A DNA stretch of 64,000 nucleotides, from NCBI GenBank assembly GCA_029260075.1, contig JAJDDY010000023.1:1-64000 (forward strand). The letters run 5' to 3'. Below the pieces are notes generated by a model. It saw nothing but the letters and a program-made list of their open reading frames with translations, had not been told where the DNA came from and did no database searches. This stretch comes from Phycisphaerae bacterium. GTDB taxonomy: Bacteria > Planctomycetota > Phycisphaerae > UBA1845. Position 1 is the first letter of the stretch; each line of letters begins with the position of its first letter. This document shows positions 29,126-37,844 of this stretch, one piece after another. The translations under genes were made by a program, and so were the position numbers.

Positions 29126-30595
29126 CTAGAGCAGTTGCAGAATCTGACCGGCTTGTTGATTCGCGATGCCGAGAAGATTGATGGAAGACTGGATCAGCAC
29201 TTGTTCTCGGTTGAGTTTGGACGTCGTACTAGCGAAGTCGGTGTCGCCGATTACGCTGGCCGCTTCCGTAAGACCGATTTGTGCAGATTGCAGTGAGCGG
29301 ATGGCACTACCGACCTGGAACTTCTGGAACCCACCGATACGTCCACGGGTCGACGCCACCTCGCTGATCGCTTCACGCACGGCGGATAGCGCCTTACCGG
29401 GATCGGTCTTAAGCGCACCTGCCGCTCCTGATTTCAACTCTGATAGTTGGAGGGTCCCGTTACCGCCGCCAAGTGAGTACGTCGCCAGAGTATCCAAGCC
29501 GATCGTTTGTCGTGTTGAGGTTGTGGTACCCAATTGGAATGTTGCCCCGCCGGATGCCTTAACCGTGAATGATGTGGACGTGGATGCGGTATTCCCGCTT
29601 CCATAGTTGCTGTCGAGCGTAAAGCCAAGGCTGAGGCCGTTGGCGCTGTAGACAACGTCCAGCCCATCTGCACCAGCCGCCTGGCCGTTGATGGTAATCA
29701 CCGCGTCAGTACCGGCTGTCTTGCTTGTGTTCGCTACGTCGTTTGCCGTACTGGCGTCGGTGGTGGCGGTGCCGTAGCTCGAGTTGACGATCCCTCCGGA
29801 AAGCACGTTGACGCTCACGAACGCATCCGTACCGTAGCCCGTCGAATTGAGCGAAACACTTCCCGAGTTTTGAATGGCCGAGACGCCCGTCTGAGCTTTG
29901 GCGTTGTTGATTGCGGTCACGACCTGCGCCTGCGTTTGTGCGCTCTGAATGGTCAAGACGGCGGTACCCAACTCACCTTGGATCACGACTTGCGTGGCTC
30001 CGGATGTTCTGACGGTAGACGCGCCCCCCATCGTGGAGAAGGTGGCGGTCGCCAGCTGCGCGGACGTCGTACGCTCTACCGACAACGAGAGGTCGGTCGT
30101 ACCCTGACCACGCGAGAACACACGCAGGTTGTCAATTCTGTTGTTGGCCACACCAGAAGTTTCAATCGCAAAGGCACCGTCCAACAGCTTCTTACCGTTG
30201 AAGTTCGTCGTGTCGACGATTCGGTCGATCGCGGCCAAAGCATCGTCAACCTGCGACTGATTCGCGGCAATTTCACTGGCGGTAAGGCCGGCGCTGCTTG
30301 TGGAACCGACAACAAGCGTTTCGATTTCGCCAAGGAGCGAACTGATTTCGCTGATCGCAGAGTCCGCTACCGTCAGCATGGAGTCCGTTCGTTGGTTGTT
30401 GTTCAGTGAAGACGTCACGGCCGTCAACTCGGCGTTGAGCGACGACAACGCGATCAGCCCGGCCGGATCATCCTTGCCCGTGTTGATCCTTCGTCCCGTC
30501 GTCAGTTGACGCAGCGAGTTGGCTTGGTTGGCCTGATTCTGATTGAGAATGTTCAGCAGCGTTATCGTGCTCGTATTGGTGATCGTAAGTGCCAT
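29126..30595 (-). CDS. fliC: Flagellin
   Basis: Structural subunit of the flagellar filament. From ATG 30595 the protein has 489 residues; the open frame begins further upstream (30658), but MALTITNTSTITLLNILNQ is the proper flagellin start. The conserved N-terminal D0/D1 helices span 1-140 (SLRQLTTGRRINTGKDDPAG near 28-47) and the C-terminal D1/D0 helices span about 400-489 (NREQVLIQSSINLLGIANQQ near the end, then AGQILQLL). The central, surface-exposed D2/D3 region is Ser/Thr/Ala/Gly-rich and a plausible target of O-glycosylation. No other flagellar gene is adjacent. I could not find a convincing sigma-28 promoter upstream. Confidence 0.96.
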   Translation of the reverse strand: MALTITNTSTITLLNILNQNQANQANSLRQLTTGRRINTGKDDPAGLIALSSLNAELTAVTSSLNNNQRTDSMLTVADSAISEISSLLGEIETLVVGSTSSAGLTASEIAANQSQVDDALAAIDRIVDTTNFNGKKLLDGAFAIETSGVANNRIDNLRVFSRGQGTTDLSLSVERTTSAQLATATFSTMGGASTVRTSGATQVVIQGELGTAVLTIQSAQTQAQVVTAINNAKAQTGVSAIQNSGSVSLNSTGYGTDAFVSVNVLSGGIVNSSYGTATTDASTANDVANTSKTAGTDAVITINGQAAGADGLDVVYSANGLSLGFTLDSNYGSGNTASTSTSFTVKASGGATFQLGTTTSTRQTIGLDTLATYSLGGGNGTLQLSELKSGAAGALKTDPGKALSAVREAISEVASTRGRIGGFQKFQVGSAIRSLQSAQIGLTEAASVIGDTDFASTTSKLNREQVLIQSSINLLGIANQQAGQILQLL

Positions 30596-30961
30596 AGCTG
30601 TTACCCCGAGTTTTAGACGTTTCGGATCGCCACTGAACCGAATCTTGACTCGACTCAAACGTAAAATATAAACATTGCGAATGCGAACGTCGGAAGAACT
30701 TTTGGCGACGAGCGGCGGTGGGGGGGTGTAGACGTCGGTATCTAGTCAACTTATTTTTGCTGACGCGGACGTCCGTTTTCCATGACGAGGTCCGTATTGG
30801 TTGCTAGCGAAGATCGTTGTGCGACGTTTGAGAGGCTACGGGTTTTCTCTGATGGCCTCCAAGGTATGGGAGGGCGATCGCCGGATAGGCGTTTCGTCGA
30901 AGTGGTGCGAGCGGTGATCAACAGCATGTCGCCATGCACGCTTGAGGTGGTCAGTCCGCGG

Positions 30962-31080
30962 CAGAACGTGCTTAAGAAGTCCCTTTCAGAGCCGCGCCTG
31001 TGAGGAAGCGGTCGGGTTCCGAGTGCGAAAACCGCTTCCTGACGGTCGCGGCTCGGTTCGATGCATCCCTTCCTAGACAC
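30962..31080 (+). repeat. Palindromic element, copy 5
   Basis: It starts CAGAACGTGCTTAAGAAGTC, holds GAGCCGCGCCTGTGAGGAAG paired with CTTCCTGACGGTCGCGGCTC, and ends CATCCCTTCCTAGACAC. It aligns with copy 7 (38981-39100) over the full length. It sits 27 bases from the 3' end of pyrF. The rest of the 512-base spacer 30596-31107 holds only the flagellin upstream region. Confidence 0.7.
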
Positions 31081-31107
31081 CCTCTCAGAAGGATGGAGGT
31101 CCGATCA

Positions 31108-32070
31108 CTACGCGATGACCCCGTTCAGCGCATCGACAAGATCGCGGCAACCTTGCTGAACGCAGCGGCGCCAGTCGTCGCCGAACGTGGTGCGATAATC
31201 CGGGTTGTTGAAGGCATAGATCACGCCGCGTGACGATGTGACGATGGCGCCGCTACCGTCCGACTTGAAACACCGCGCCACCTCATCTGTCGTTCGTCCC
31301 TGAGCGCCGAATCCGGGGACTAGGAAAATGCACTTCGGCATAAGCGTCCGAATAAGCTCGGTCGAGGGAAGATCTCGCGGTGACACAACGGCACCGACGC
31401 AGCTATAACCACCGTCGCCGATCAGTCCATCTGCGGTTGACCATTCGTCGACAAGTTGAGCAACTTTTTGGCAGAGGGTTAGGTTGTCCGAGACGTTGAG
31501 GCCCTGTACCTGCTCAGCCGACGCGTTACTGGTCTGCACCAATATGAACACTCCGCGACCCTGTTCGCGGGCGACGTCGAGGAACGGCTTTACGCCGTCG
31601 AGCCCGAAGTAGGGATTGATCGTGACGGCGTCCGGTGCTGCGAAATTGCCCTCGTGACCACCGCCGAGCTGAGCCACTGCGTATTGCGTCGAAGAATGAC
31701 CGATGTCGGCGCGTTTGATGTCGCCGATGGTGATCAAGCCTGCGTTCGACGCCGCTCGGATCAGTTCGTCGTACACACGAATGCCGTGCTCGTGATACGC
31801 CTCGAAAAACGCGATATTGATCTTGATGATCGCAACGTGCGGCGCGATGAGGTTGATGATCTCTCGTCCGAACAGGCCTAGGGCGTTGGCGATCGCCGCC
31901 GGATCGGTATTCGGACTGACGGTCCCGTTATTGGTGAGGGAAACGCCGGCCTTGCGCAACATCTCCTGAGGAAGTCGCTCAACGAGCGGGTCCAAGCCAA
32001 CGCAGGCGGGCGTTCCTTTGTCTGCGATGGCGGCGCGCACGCGGTCCGAAAAGTTTCGCATCGTCTTCAT
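31108..32070 (-). CDS. pyrF: Orotidine 5'-phosphate decarboxylase
   Basis: Catalyses the last step of de novo UMP synthesis. From ATG 32070 the enzyme has 320 residues; ATG 32061 is an alternative with AGGA 8 bases upstream. The frame continues to 32163, but that extension reads into the hairpin repeat array and is not part of the gene. The length and the opening FSDRVRAAI followed by CVGLDP identify the longer type-2 PyrF found in actinobacteria, myxobacteria and planctomycetes. The catalytic Lys/Asp motif is GDIKRADIGHSS near 115. TINPYFG and FILVQTSN are further family signatures. The gene is single. Confidence 0.95.
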   Translation of the reverse strand: MKTMRNFSDRVRAAIADKGTPACVGLDPLVERLPQEMLRKAGVSLTNNGTVSPNTDPAAIANALGLFGREIINLIAPHVAIIKINIAFFEAYHEHGIRVYDELIRAASNAGLITIGDIKRADIGHSSTQYAVAQLGGGHEGNFAAPDAVTINPYFGLDGVKPFLDVAREQGRGVFILVQTSNASAEQVQGLNVSDNLTLCQKVAQLVDEWSTADGLIGDGGYSCVGAVVSPRDLPSTELIRTLMPKCIFLVPGFGAQGRTTDEVARCFKSDGSGAIVTSSRGVIYAFNNPDYRTTFGDDWRRCVQQGCRDLVDALNGVIA

Positions 32071-32144
32071 CCTGGTATTCCAGTCTTCCTTGCCCAGTGG
32101 CGTTGATTTTGGCCTTCGATAGTCCGGGGTTTCAGCATGTCCGA

Positions 32145-32246
32145 GGTGCGAGAAAGGATTCACGCACCAGCCTTTTCTTCACTATTGCGAGAAGGGATTC
32201 ACGCACCAGCCTTTTCTTCACTATTGCGAGAAGGGATTCACGCACC
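32145..32246 (+). repeat. Tandem array of three conserved-loop hairpins, 39-bp period
   Basis: Three units share the loop AGAARGGATTCA followed by CGCACC. The first (32145-32168) has a perfect GGTGCG/CGCACC stem. In the next two (right stems at 32202 and 32241) the left stem has decayed to ATTGCG, leaving four pairs. The repeats are separated by AGCCTTTTCTTCACT-type spacer and the period is exactly 39 bases. The array occupies the divergent region between pyrF and rsgA. Confidence 0.8.
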
Positions 32247-32408
32247 AGTCTTCCCGCACGCGCCAGCACAGGTGCATGCCTCATGCTCCGAACGCGCATG
32301 GGGCTTCGCAAACGCGTCCGAGCGAGCAAACACCGGCGTCAGTATAGGATCGTACACATTGAAATCAACGTCGCCTGCACGATAGCCGTCGATCGGTCGG
32401 AGTTTTGC

Positions 32409-32438
32409 TTGACATACCCCGTGGCTGGTTCCGACAAT
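32409..32438 (+). promoter_or_regulatory. Candidate rsgA promoter, near-leaderless
   Basis: A perfect TTGACA (32409-32414) is followed after 18 bases by GACAAT (4 of 6). The expected start of transcription, about 32444-32446, would fall within two or three bases of the rsgA ATG at 32447, and no Shine-Dalgarno is present. Confidence 0.5.
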
Positions 32439-32446
32439 GATTAGCG

Positions 32447-33613
32447 ATGGCCAAAGCTCCCAAACCGGATGGCAACAAAGGGAACAAGAAGAAAGTGCGC
32501 GTGCAGTTTCGGCGCAATCGATCGACGCGGGCGCGCTCGACCGATTGGACGCGCCGGGCATTGGAAGCGGAAGGGAACGAAGTCGACGCCGACAGTTCCG
32601 AAGCCGTTTCCGGCAAGGGTAGGCTTTCGCGTCGTCGAACGGTTACCGTGTCAGACGGCACATCCGACGGGCGTTCGTTGACCGCTGGCATCGTGGTGGC
32701 CATGCGTGGCCTGTTCGCCGACGTCGATGACGGTAAGTGCGTTCGGCCATGCACCGTTCGGCGCGTGCTTCGAAGTCGATTGATTTCTGAACGACATCCG
32801 GTAACCGTCGGTGATCGAGTCCAATTCGCCGTCGGCGCCGATAGGGTGGGTGTCGTCGATGAAGGCGTCATCGAATCGGTCGAGCCGCGCACCGGAACGC
32901 TTCGGCGTCGCGCGGGTCGCAGGATTCAAACGATCGTCGCCAACGTCGACCAAGCCATCATCGTAAGTTCCGCTGATTCGCCACCGCCGAAACCACACCT
33001 GATCGATCGGTACATTGTGGCTGCACACGCTGGGGGCATCACTCCAGTGGTCTGCGTGAACAAGATTGACTTGGATCAGAATGGCGTAGGTAGGGATCTC
33101 GTACTTCGATATGAAGCGTTGGGGTACGAGGCGTTCACGACGAGTGCCCTTGATTGTGAGGGGATCGACCATTTCCGCAAGTTGCTTTGCGACCGGGCGA
33201 CAGTGATCGCCGGTCAGAGCGGCGTCGGCAAGAGTTCCATGATCAACAGGATCGACCCTGCGCTCCGCCTCGCGGTCGGCGATGTGGTCTCGCATACGAA
33301 CAAGGGTCGACACACCACGACCACCGCCCGGTTGATTCGTCTCGACGGTGGTGGCTACGTCGTGGATACGCCGGGCGTCAAGTCGTTCGATCAAACCATG
33401 GTCGATCGAGAAGACTTGGAAGCCTACTTCGTCGAGTTCATCGACCGCGTGCCGCACTGCAAGTTCGCCGACTGCACCCACATCCACGAATCGAACTGCG
33501 CCGTGAAGAAGGCCGTCGAGCAGGGCGGTATTCATTTGGAACGGTACGAGAGCTACGTCCGCCTACTTGAAGAACCAACCGACCCCGCATGGCAACAGCG
33601 GAACGTCGACTAA
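32447..33613 (+). CDS. rsgA: Ribosome small-subunit-dependent GTPase A
   Basis: RsgA (YjeQ/EngC) is a circularly permuted GTPase that checks late 30S subunit assembly. The 388-residue protein has a basic N-terminal tail (1-60, rich in Lys/Arg), an OB-fold (about 78-150), and GTPase motifs in the permuted order: NKID at 205-208 (G4), TSALD near 233 (G5), GQSGVGKSS at 256-264 (G1), the Thr-rich switch RHTTTT near 288 (G2), DTPG at 307-310 (G3). The C-terminal zinc site has C338, C343, H345 and C351. All key residues are present. The basic N-terminal tail is longer than in most homologues and fits rRNA binding. Confidence 0.96.
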   Translation: MAKAPKPDGNKGNKKKVRVQFRRNRSTRARSTDWTRRALEAEGNEVDADSSEAVSGKGRLSRRRTVTVSDGTSDGRSLTAGIVVAMRGLFADVDDGKCVRPCTVRRVLRSRLISERHPVTVGDRVQFAVGADRVGVVDEGVIESVEPRTGTLRRRAGRRIQTIVANVDQAIIVSSADSPPPKPHLIDRYIVAAHAGGITPVVCVNKIDLDQNGVGRDLVLRYEALGYEAFTTSALDCEGIDHFRKLLCDRATVIAGQSGVGKSSMINRIDPALRLAVGDVVSHTNKGRHTTTTARLIRLDGGGYVVDTPGVKSFDQTMVDREDLEAYFVEFIDRVPHCKFADCTHIHESNCAVKKAVEQGGIHLERYESYVRLLEEPTDPAWQQRNVD

Positions 33614-33703
33614 CGACCAGTCTCAATCCCCGTTCCTCCGGATTGGAACCGGCGACCGTCTGGTGACCAAAATGCGGCACCGGTTTCCGAGCGATTATCC
33701 AAT

Positions 33704-33733
33704 GTGTGGCACTGGCTTCTAGCTGGTGATCCG
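33704..33733 (+). repeat. Second repeat family, copy C (truncated)
   Basis: GTGTGGCACTGGCTTCTAGC followed by TGGTGATCCG matches only the first 30 bases of the family; the palindrome keeps pairing (ACTGGCTTC-type changes on one arm mirrored by CTGGT on the other). Confidence 0.6.
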
Positions 33734-33747
33734 TCGGCTCGTTGGTT

Positions 33748-33779
33748 GGGTGGGCCATCTCTGAAGAGATGGCCCACCC
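33748..33779. repeat. 14-bp perfect palindrome
   Basis: GGGTGGGCCATCTC and GAGATGGCCCACCC pair perfectly around TGAA. It lies in the 312-base convergent gap 33614-33925 between rsgA and the oxidoreductase gene, so it could terminate both transcripts, but it has no T-tract. The rest of the gap is copy C and copy 6. Confidence 0.5.
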
Positions 33780-33796
33780 GGCGAGTGAACTGCATA

Positions 33797-33929
33797 CCGA
33801 GCCGCGCGTGAGGAACCGGACGTTTGAGAACCGGTCGTGACCGCTTGAAAACGCTCCCTCGCGGTCGCGCTCAGTTCAGGTCGGCTGGGATCGGACGAAC
33901 CCGTCACTTGAGTCATGACAAAGCATCAG
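33797..33929 (-). repeat. Palindromic MITE-like element, copy 6 (one terminus)
   Basis: Read on the minus strand it begins CTGATGCTTTGTCATGACTC, followed by AAGTGACGGGTT, then the core and its partner ending GCGGCTCGG at 33797. The terminus contains the TGA stop (33926-33928) of the Gfo/Idh gene. Confidence 0.75.
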
Positions 33930-34927
33930 TCGAGAATTCGCTGCGGCGATTCCGGCACTCCGGTGCGCGCCGACAGGTATGCTGCCTCAATAACGGCCAA
34001 CGTCGGGATGTGTTCGGCGAGCACGGAGCGGGGTCGGCGTCGACCGGCACGAATCGCGGCGCCGAATGCGCTGATCGCCGGACCTGATCCGGTCGGCGAC
34101 CGGACGGGAATACTTTGCGTCGACTGGCCGTCGCCCGCTACAATCTTCAGCCGATCGGGCGTCAGAGTTAACGAAGCCTCGGGTCCGCTGAAGGATATCT
34201 CGGACACATGCGCAGGCTCGGCGCGTAGCGCGGATAGCGTTGCGATCGCCGTGCCCTCGAAGATCAGCGTCACGACGGCCACATCTTCCGTGTCATATTT
34301 CAGTGTCGCGCCGCCGGCCGATCGGGCTGCGCATCTCGCGAAGACCTCGTCGGGAAGGCCAAGCGTTTGGACGAGAATGTCGACGGCGTCGTAGGCGTCG
34401 TTGAGCAGGACGCCACCACCGGAACGGACCGCGTCTCCGCGCCAACCGTCCGCGTTCCACGTGGATCGAACATCCGCAACGGCCAGATGGACCCCGCCTA
34501 CACGCTCACCCACCCGGCGGAGGTGTGTGAACGCGGGCTCGAAGCGCCACGGTCTCGAAACCACAATCGGGATATCGTTCGCATCAAACAGCGCACTCAG
34601 CCGGCGAGCGCCGTCCACGGTACGGACGCAGGGTGCACGATGGAAGACGGGTTGACGACGTTCCGCAGCGAGTGGTAGAAACTCTTGCGATTGGAACGCC
34701 GGTGTTGCAACGAACAGCACGTCGAACGGACAACCGCCGCCGGCGACGACCAGCGAGCGGTAGTCGGCAAACGTCTGCACTTCCTTCCGCAGTGGCGTGT
34801 CGCGGAGCAGTCGCCCGTCGGTGTCGGCCACCGCCACTAGGTTAAACTGTTCGTCGGCTTCGATCGCACTGAGGAATTCTCTACCGACGTTGTTCAGGCC
34901 GATGAGCGCCGCGTTCAGTTGCTTCAT
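33926..34927 (-). CDS. Gfo/Idh/MocA-family oxidoreductase
   Basis: A 333-residue NAD(P)-dependent oxidoreductase. The Rossmann segment at 5-40 (AALIGLNNVGREFL, then VAVADTD) and the conserved pattern after the nucleotide fold (FVATPAFQSQEFLPLAAE) fit the family, which usually acts on sugars or sugar derivatives. The usual catalytic EKP motif is changed: the position reads HRAPCV near 95, so the canonical Lys is absent and the activity is uncertain. The ATG at 34927 shares one base with the TGA of the preceding two-TM gene, which shows tight coupling. The stop codon lies inside the end of a palindromic element. Confidence 0.75.
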   Translation of the reverse strand: MKQLNAALIGLNNVGREFLSAIEADEQFNLVAVADTDGRLLRDTPLRKEVQTFADYRSLVVAGGGCPFDVLFVATPAFQSQEFLPLAAERRQPVFHRAPCVRTVDGARRLSALFDANDIPIVVSRPWRFEPAFTHLRRVGERVGGVHLAVADVRSTWNADGWRGDAVRSGGGVLLNDAYDAVDILVQTLGLPDEVFARCAARSAGGATLKYDTEDVAVVTLIFEGTAIATLSALRAEPAHVSEISFSGPEASLTLTPDRLKIVAGDGQSTQSIPVRSPTGSGPAISAFGAAIRAGRRRPRSVLAEHIPTLAVIEAAYLSARTGVPESPQRILD

Positions 34928-35550
34928 CACCGACTCACCGCGTCGGTGTCGCCACCCACTTGTGCTCGCCAAATGTCCAGCACAGGTCTAAGCTGGCGCG
35001 CCAGTTCTTTTTCAGGCCGACTCGCGAAGCGGAGGAGCGTTCGGTTGATCGCCTCGGACGCCCCGTGGTTGGTGATGAGTGGTAGCAACGTGTCACGCTG
35101 CTCCTCTTCCGGCAGGAAGGATTCGAATCCGCCTTCCGCGCCGTCGTCGGCCAGTTCAAAGGGATAGTGCATCGCCAATCGGCGAGCCGCGTATCGCCGC
35201 GTGCCAAACGGTCCAAGTCGCATGACAAGCGAATCCTCGTCCGCAGTGATGGACGTTTCCCCTGGCCACGCAACCAGTAGCGTCCACTGGATACACTTCC
35301 ACAGACAGACCAGGCCGATGATTCCTATGGGTAGCGCCGCGACGAGCAAACCATAGTCCACGATCCGATTCGATAGGGCATTGGGACGCAAATTGACGCT
35401 GTTATGAATGGGCGTGAGCACGCCAGCCGCCATGACCGCCGCAACGGCCCAGAGAATCGAGCGCGTAAGTGCGGCCCACCGGTTGACCGGGATCATCGCG
35501 GCGGGGGGCGTCGAACGATTCGCGGTGGATAGTTGCTGCTTCTCTGCCAT
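34927..35550 (-). CDS. Two-TM membrane protein of unknown function
   Basis: A 207-residue protein with two predicted membrane segments (about 25-45 and 65-90) and a cytoplasmic C-terminal half that contains TADEDSLVMRLGPFGTRRYAARRLA, suggestive of a PH-like membrane-associated fold. No family is recognised with confidence. It is located 64 bases after the BatA/VWA gene and overlaps the oxidoreductase start by one base, so all four genes from 38747 to 33926 may be cotranscribed. Confidence 0.75.
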   Translation of the reverse strand: MAEKQQLSTANRSTPPAAMIPVNRWAALTRSILWAVAAVMAAGVLTPIHNSVNLRPNALSNRIVDYGLLVAALPIGIIGLVCLWKCIQWTLLVAWPGETSITADEDSLVMRLGPFGTRRYAARRLAMHYPFELADDGAEGGFESFLPEEEQRDTLLPLITNHGASEAINRTLLRFASRPEKELARQLRPVLDIWRAQVGGDTDAVSR

Positions 35551-35614
35551 GAGCTGATGCGTTCGGTCGGGTCGTGTGTACCGTCGCCGCGCGTCACGCG
35601 CCGTACCTGTACGG

Positions 35615-37639
35615 TCAGACGAACACCCGCCTATTGTACACGACCCATTCCAAGAGCATCAAGGCGAGCGTGGCCAGCAGAAAGTATGGCCAGGCTGGTT
35701 GATTGGCTTCGACGCTTCCCGCGTTGGCGTTCACGGTTTCTGCGCCGAGTGTCAGCGTGTCCGCCGGCGCGACGTTGCTCTCGGTCGCGTTGAAAAGGTT
35801 GACCGTGAAGACATCTCGACCGGGCACGCCCGGTTCCAGACGATAAGGGCCGACGAATCGTGTTCGCGGATAGTGAATCGACTGTCCGCCCACGGGGTGG
35901 ACCGGGTCCGATTCGCCGTTCGGTCGATGGATACGCATCGCGCCGTGTTTTTTCGGCACGGGCAATGTGACCGGTTGCCCAGGACGTACGCTCTTGGTGC
36001 CCGTGGTTGTCACGTTGCTCGAAAGATACTGGACCATGTTCTGAATGAACACGACGAAGTCGACGGATGTGACCCAGTAGGAATTCATCATGGATTCGCC
36101 GGATGCGTTTTGGATAATCAACGGGAACGCACAGATGAGAAACTGACTGGCGTCGCGGGTTAGGTAGGCAAGCACCGCCGAGCTTTCGCCGTCGATCAAA
36201 CGCTTGGCTTCGGGTGGTACCGTCAACCGTAGCCACTCATACACATAGAGCGTTTCGATGCCCACGTGACGAAGGACGGGATGCGTTTCGTCCCAATTGA
36301 AGATTATCTCATTGTCGATGGTTCGACCTGACGAGACGCCATCGATGTTCGGGACCGACCCCCAGAACATATAATTGCCCTGCGGAAGCCGGTCGGTATC
36401 GTGACGGTCGAAGATCACAACGTCGAATATGCTTCGCGCGCCGTCGGTAAGTTCGTCGTCCTCCGCGTTTTCATACTCCTCGCCGGACATCGTGACGACG
36501 TCCAGATCCAAAGTAGCGATCGCGGATTCGAGAAACAGGTTGCCCTCGCCCACCAGGAGGATGCGCACGTGACGGGGTGCTGCGATCACCGTCCAGGCGC
36601 GGTCGTCGACGTTCAGCGCGTCATCCACGCGAAGCGAGACCTCAACCACGCCGGAGCCTGCGAATTCGATTTCGTCGAAGGCGATCACCCGCGTGCTGCC
36701 CTCCGGCGCCAAGGCGGAAGCCGACCCGGCGACGTTCGCATCGCGAACACCGGACGCCAGCTCGATCGATTGCACGTCGACGTTTTGACCGTCGATGTAA
36801 AGCGTCGCGTCGAAGGTGAGGGGCTGAGTGCCGAAGTTGCGCACCGTGGCAGCCACTTCAAGCATCTCTGGTCGCTCATAGCTTCGTCGTGCGTCCATCG
36901 CGATGATCCCGACGTTGTCGCCGCGCTCACCGATCAGGGTCATGCGAATGCGCTCCGTCTCGAATTTCTGCAGCGCGACCGTATCCGCACGCTCGATGCG
37001 TCCGTCGGTGAACAGGAAGACGGTCGCTTTGGGGGCGGTGGATTCCGGCGCGTTGTCCGAGCCGGCTTCTGCCGAACCGATGATAATGTTCTGCGTATAC
37101 GCTTCGGCCAGGCTCATCGCCTCTTCGAGTGACGACGCGCTCTGCGTTCGCTTGATCGTATCGATCTTGCGTTTGAGGGCATGTTTGTCCGTGTCGAAAG
37201 AGGATACTACGGAGGCGCGATCGCTGAACTCGATGACCATGGCCCGGGCGTCGTCGTCGAGATTGTCGACGCAGAGTTTGGCTTGCTCCAGGGCGATCGA
37301 CAGACGTGTTCGACCGTCCGCCTCGACGACGTTCATCGACGCCGAGTTGTCGATCAAGAGAATGACGGTGCCCGAATGTTTCGTCACGGCTTTGATCATC
37401 GGTTTGCCCAGGGCGACAGCCGCCGCGAGCAGGATCAACAACTGAAGCAAGAGCAGCAAGCTACTGCGCAGACGCTGAAAAGGCGAGTTGACCTGAAGAT
37501 CTTCCACCGAACGTTTCCATAGAAACGTCGACGGAACGACCCGGACCGAACGCTTGAGCTTGAGAAAGTACATCGCGATCAGCGGCGGTATCGTAAGTCC
37601 GGCTGCAATGGCGATGGAACCGGCGCTTAGAAACGACAT
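35615..37639 (-). CDS. BatA/VWA-domain membrane protein
   Basis: A 674-residue membrane protein. The N-terminal 85 residues form the aerotolerance-regulator (BatA) module with two membrane helices (AAGLTIPPLIAMYFLKLK and LLLLLQLLILLAAAVALG). A von Willebrand A domain follows with the MIDAS motif DNSAS near 96 and the second strand MVIEFSD. Beta-rich domains occupy about 240-630, and a C-terminal helix near 650 (YFLLATLALMLLEWVVY) returns to the membrane. Such proteins work with DUF58 and MoxR ATPases, thought to be chaperone-like complexes. The DUF58 gene is directly upstream. No MoxR gene is present here. Confidence 0.88.
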   Translation of the reverse strand: MSFLSAGSIAIAAGLTIPPLIAMYFLKLKRSVRVVPSTFLWKRSVEDLQVNSPFQRLRSSLLLLLQLLILLAAAVALGKPMIKAVTKHSGTVILLIDNSASMNVVEADGRTRLSIALEQAKLCVDNLDDDARAMVIEFSDRASVVSSFDTDKHALKRKIDTIKRTQSASSLEEAMSLAEAYTQNIIIGSAEAGSDNAPESTAPKATVFLFTDGRIERADTVALQKFETERIRMTLIGERGDNVGIIAMDARRSYERPEMLEVAATVRNFGTQPLTFDATLYIDGQNVDVQSIELASGVRDANVAGSASALAPEGSTRVIAFDEIEFAGSGVVEVSLRVDDALNVDDRAWTVIAAPRHVRILLVGEGNLFLESAIATLDLDVVTMSGEEYENAEDDELTDGARSIFDVVIFDRHDTDRLPQGNYMFWGSVPNIDGVSSGRTIDNEIIFNWDETHPVLRHVGIETLYVYEWLRLTVPPEAKRLIDGESSAVLAYLTRDASQFLICAFPLIIQNASGESMMNSYWVTSVDFVVFIQNMVQYLSSNVTTTGTKSVRPGQPVTLPVPKKHGAMRIHRPNGESDPVHPVGGQSIHYPRTRFVGPYRLEPGVPGRDVFTVNLFNATESNVAPADTLTLGAETVNANAGSVEANQPAWPYFLLATLALMLLEWVVYNRRVFV

Positions 37640-37655
37640 GTGAACGCTCCTTCCT

Positions 37656-37798
37656 TAGCAGCCAGTTGAACAAGTGTGGCACCGGCTTCCAGCCGGTGAT
37701 CCATTAGCGATTTCCGCCTCTTGACGGGGACAAGTCCCGTCGTCCCGGGCGGGTTCGCAGCGACGTGATTGAATACCAGCATGTTCAACAGACTGCTA
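37656..37798 (+). repeat. Second repeat family, copy D (with terminal inverted repeats)
   Basis: The left end TAGCAGCCAGTTGAACAAG is mirrored by the right end, which read inverted is TAGCAGTCTGTTGAACATG. Between them are the GTGTGGCACCGGC palindrome and CCATTAGCGATTTCCGCC, matching copy B. The element almost exactly fills the 205-base gap between the DUF58 and BatA genes. Confidence 0.8.
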
Positions 37799-37844
37799 GA
37801 CCCTGCCCGACCAATCGCGTGACGAGTAGAACGCCCATCGTTGA

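Noticed and set aside
30600-30690. Sigma-28 promoter for flagellin
   Set aside because: No TAAA-15-GCCGATAA match better than chance on the minus strand.
32071-32163. N-terminal extension of pyrF
   Set aside because: Reads into the hairpin array (MNPFSH...) and the family start is at 32070.
32145-32246. CRISPR-like array
   Set aside because: Only three units, spacers are nearly identical to each other and no cas genes are present; these are tandem hairpins.
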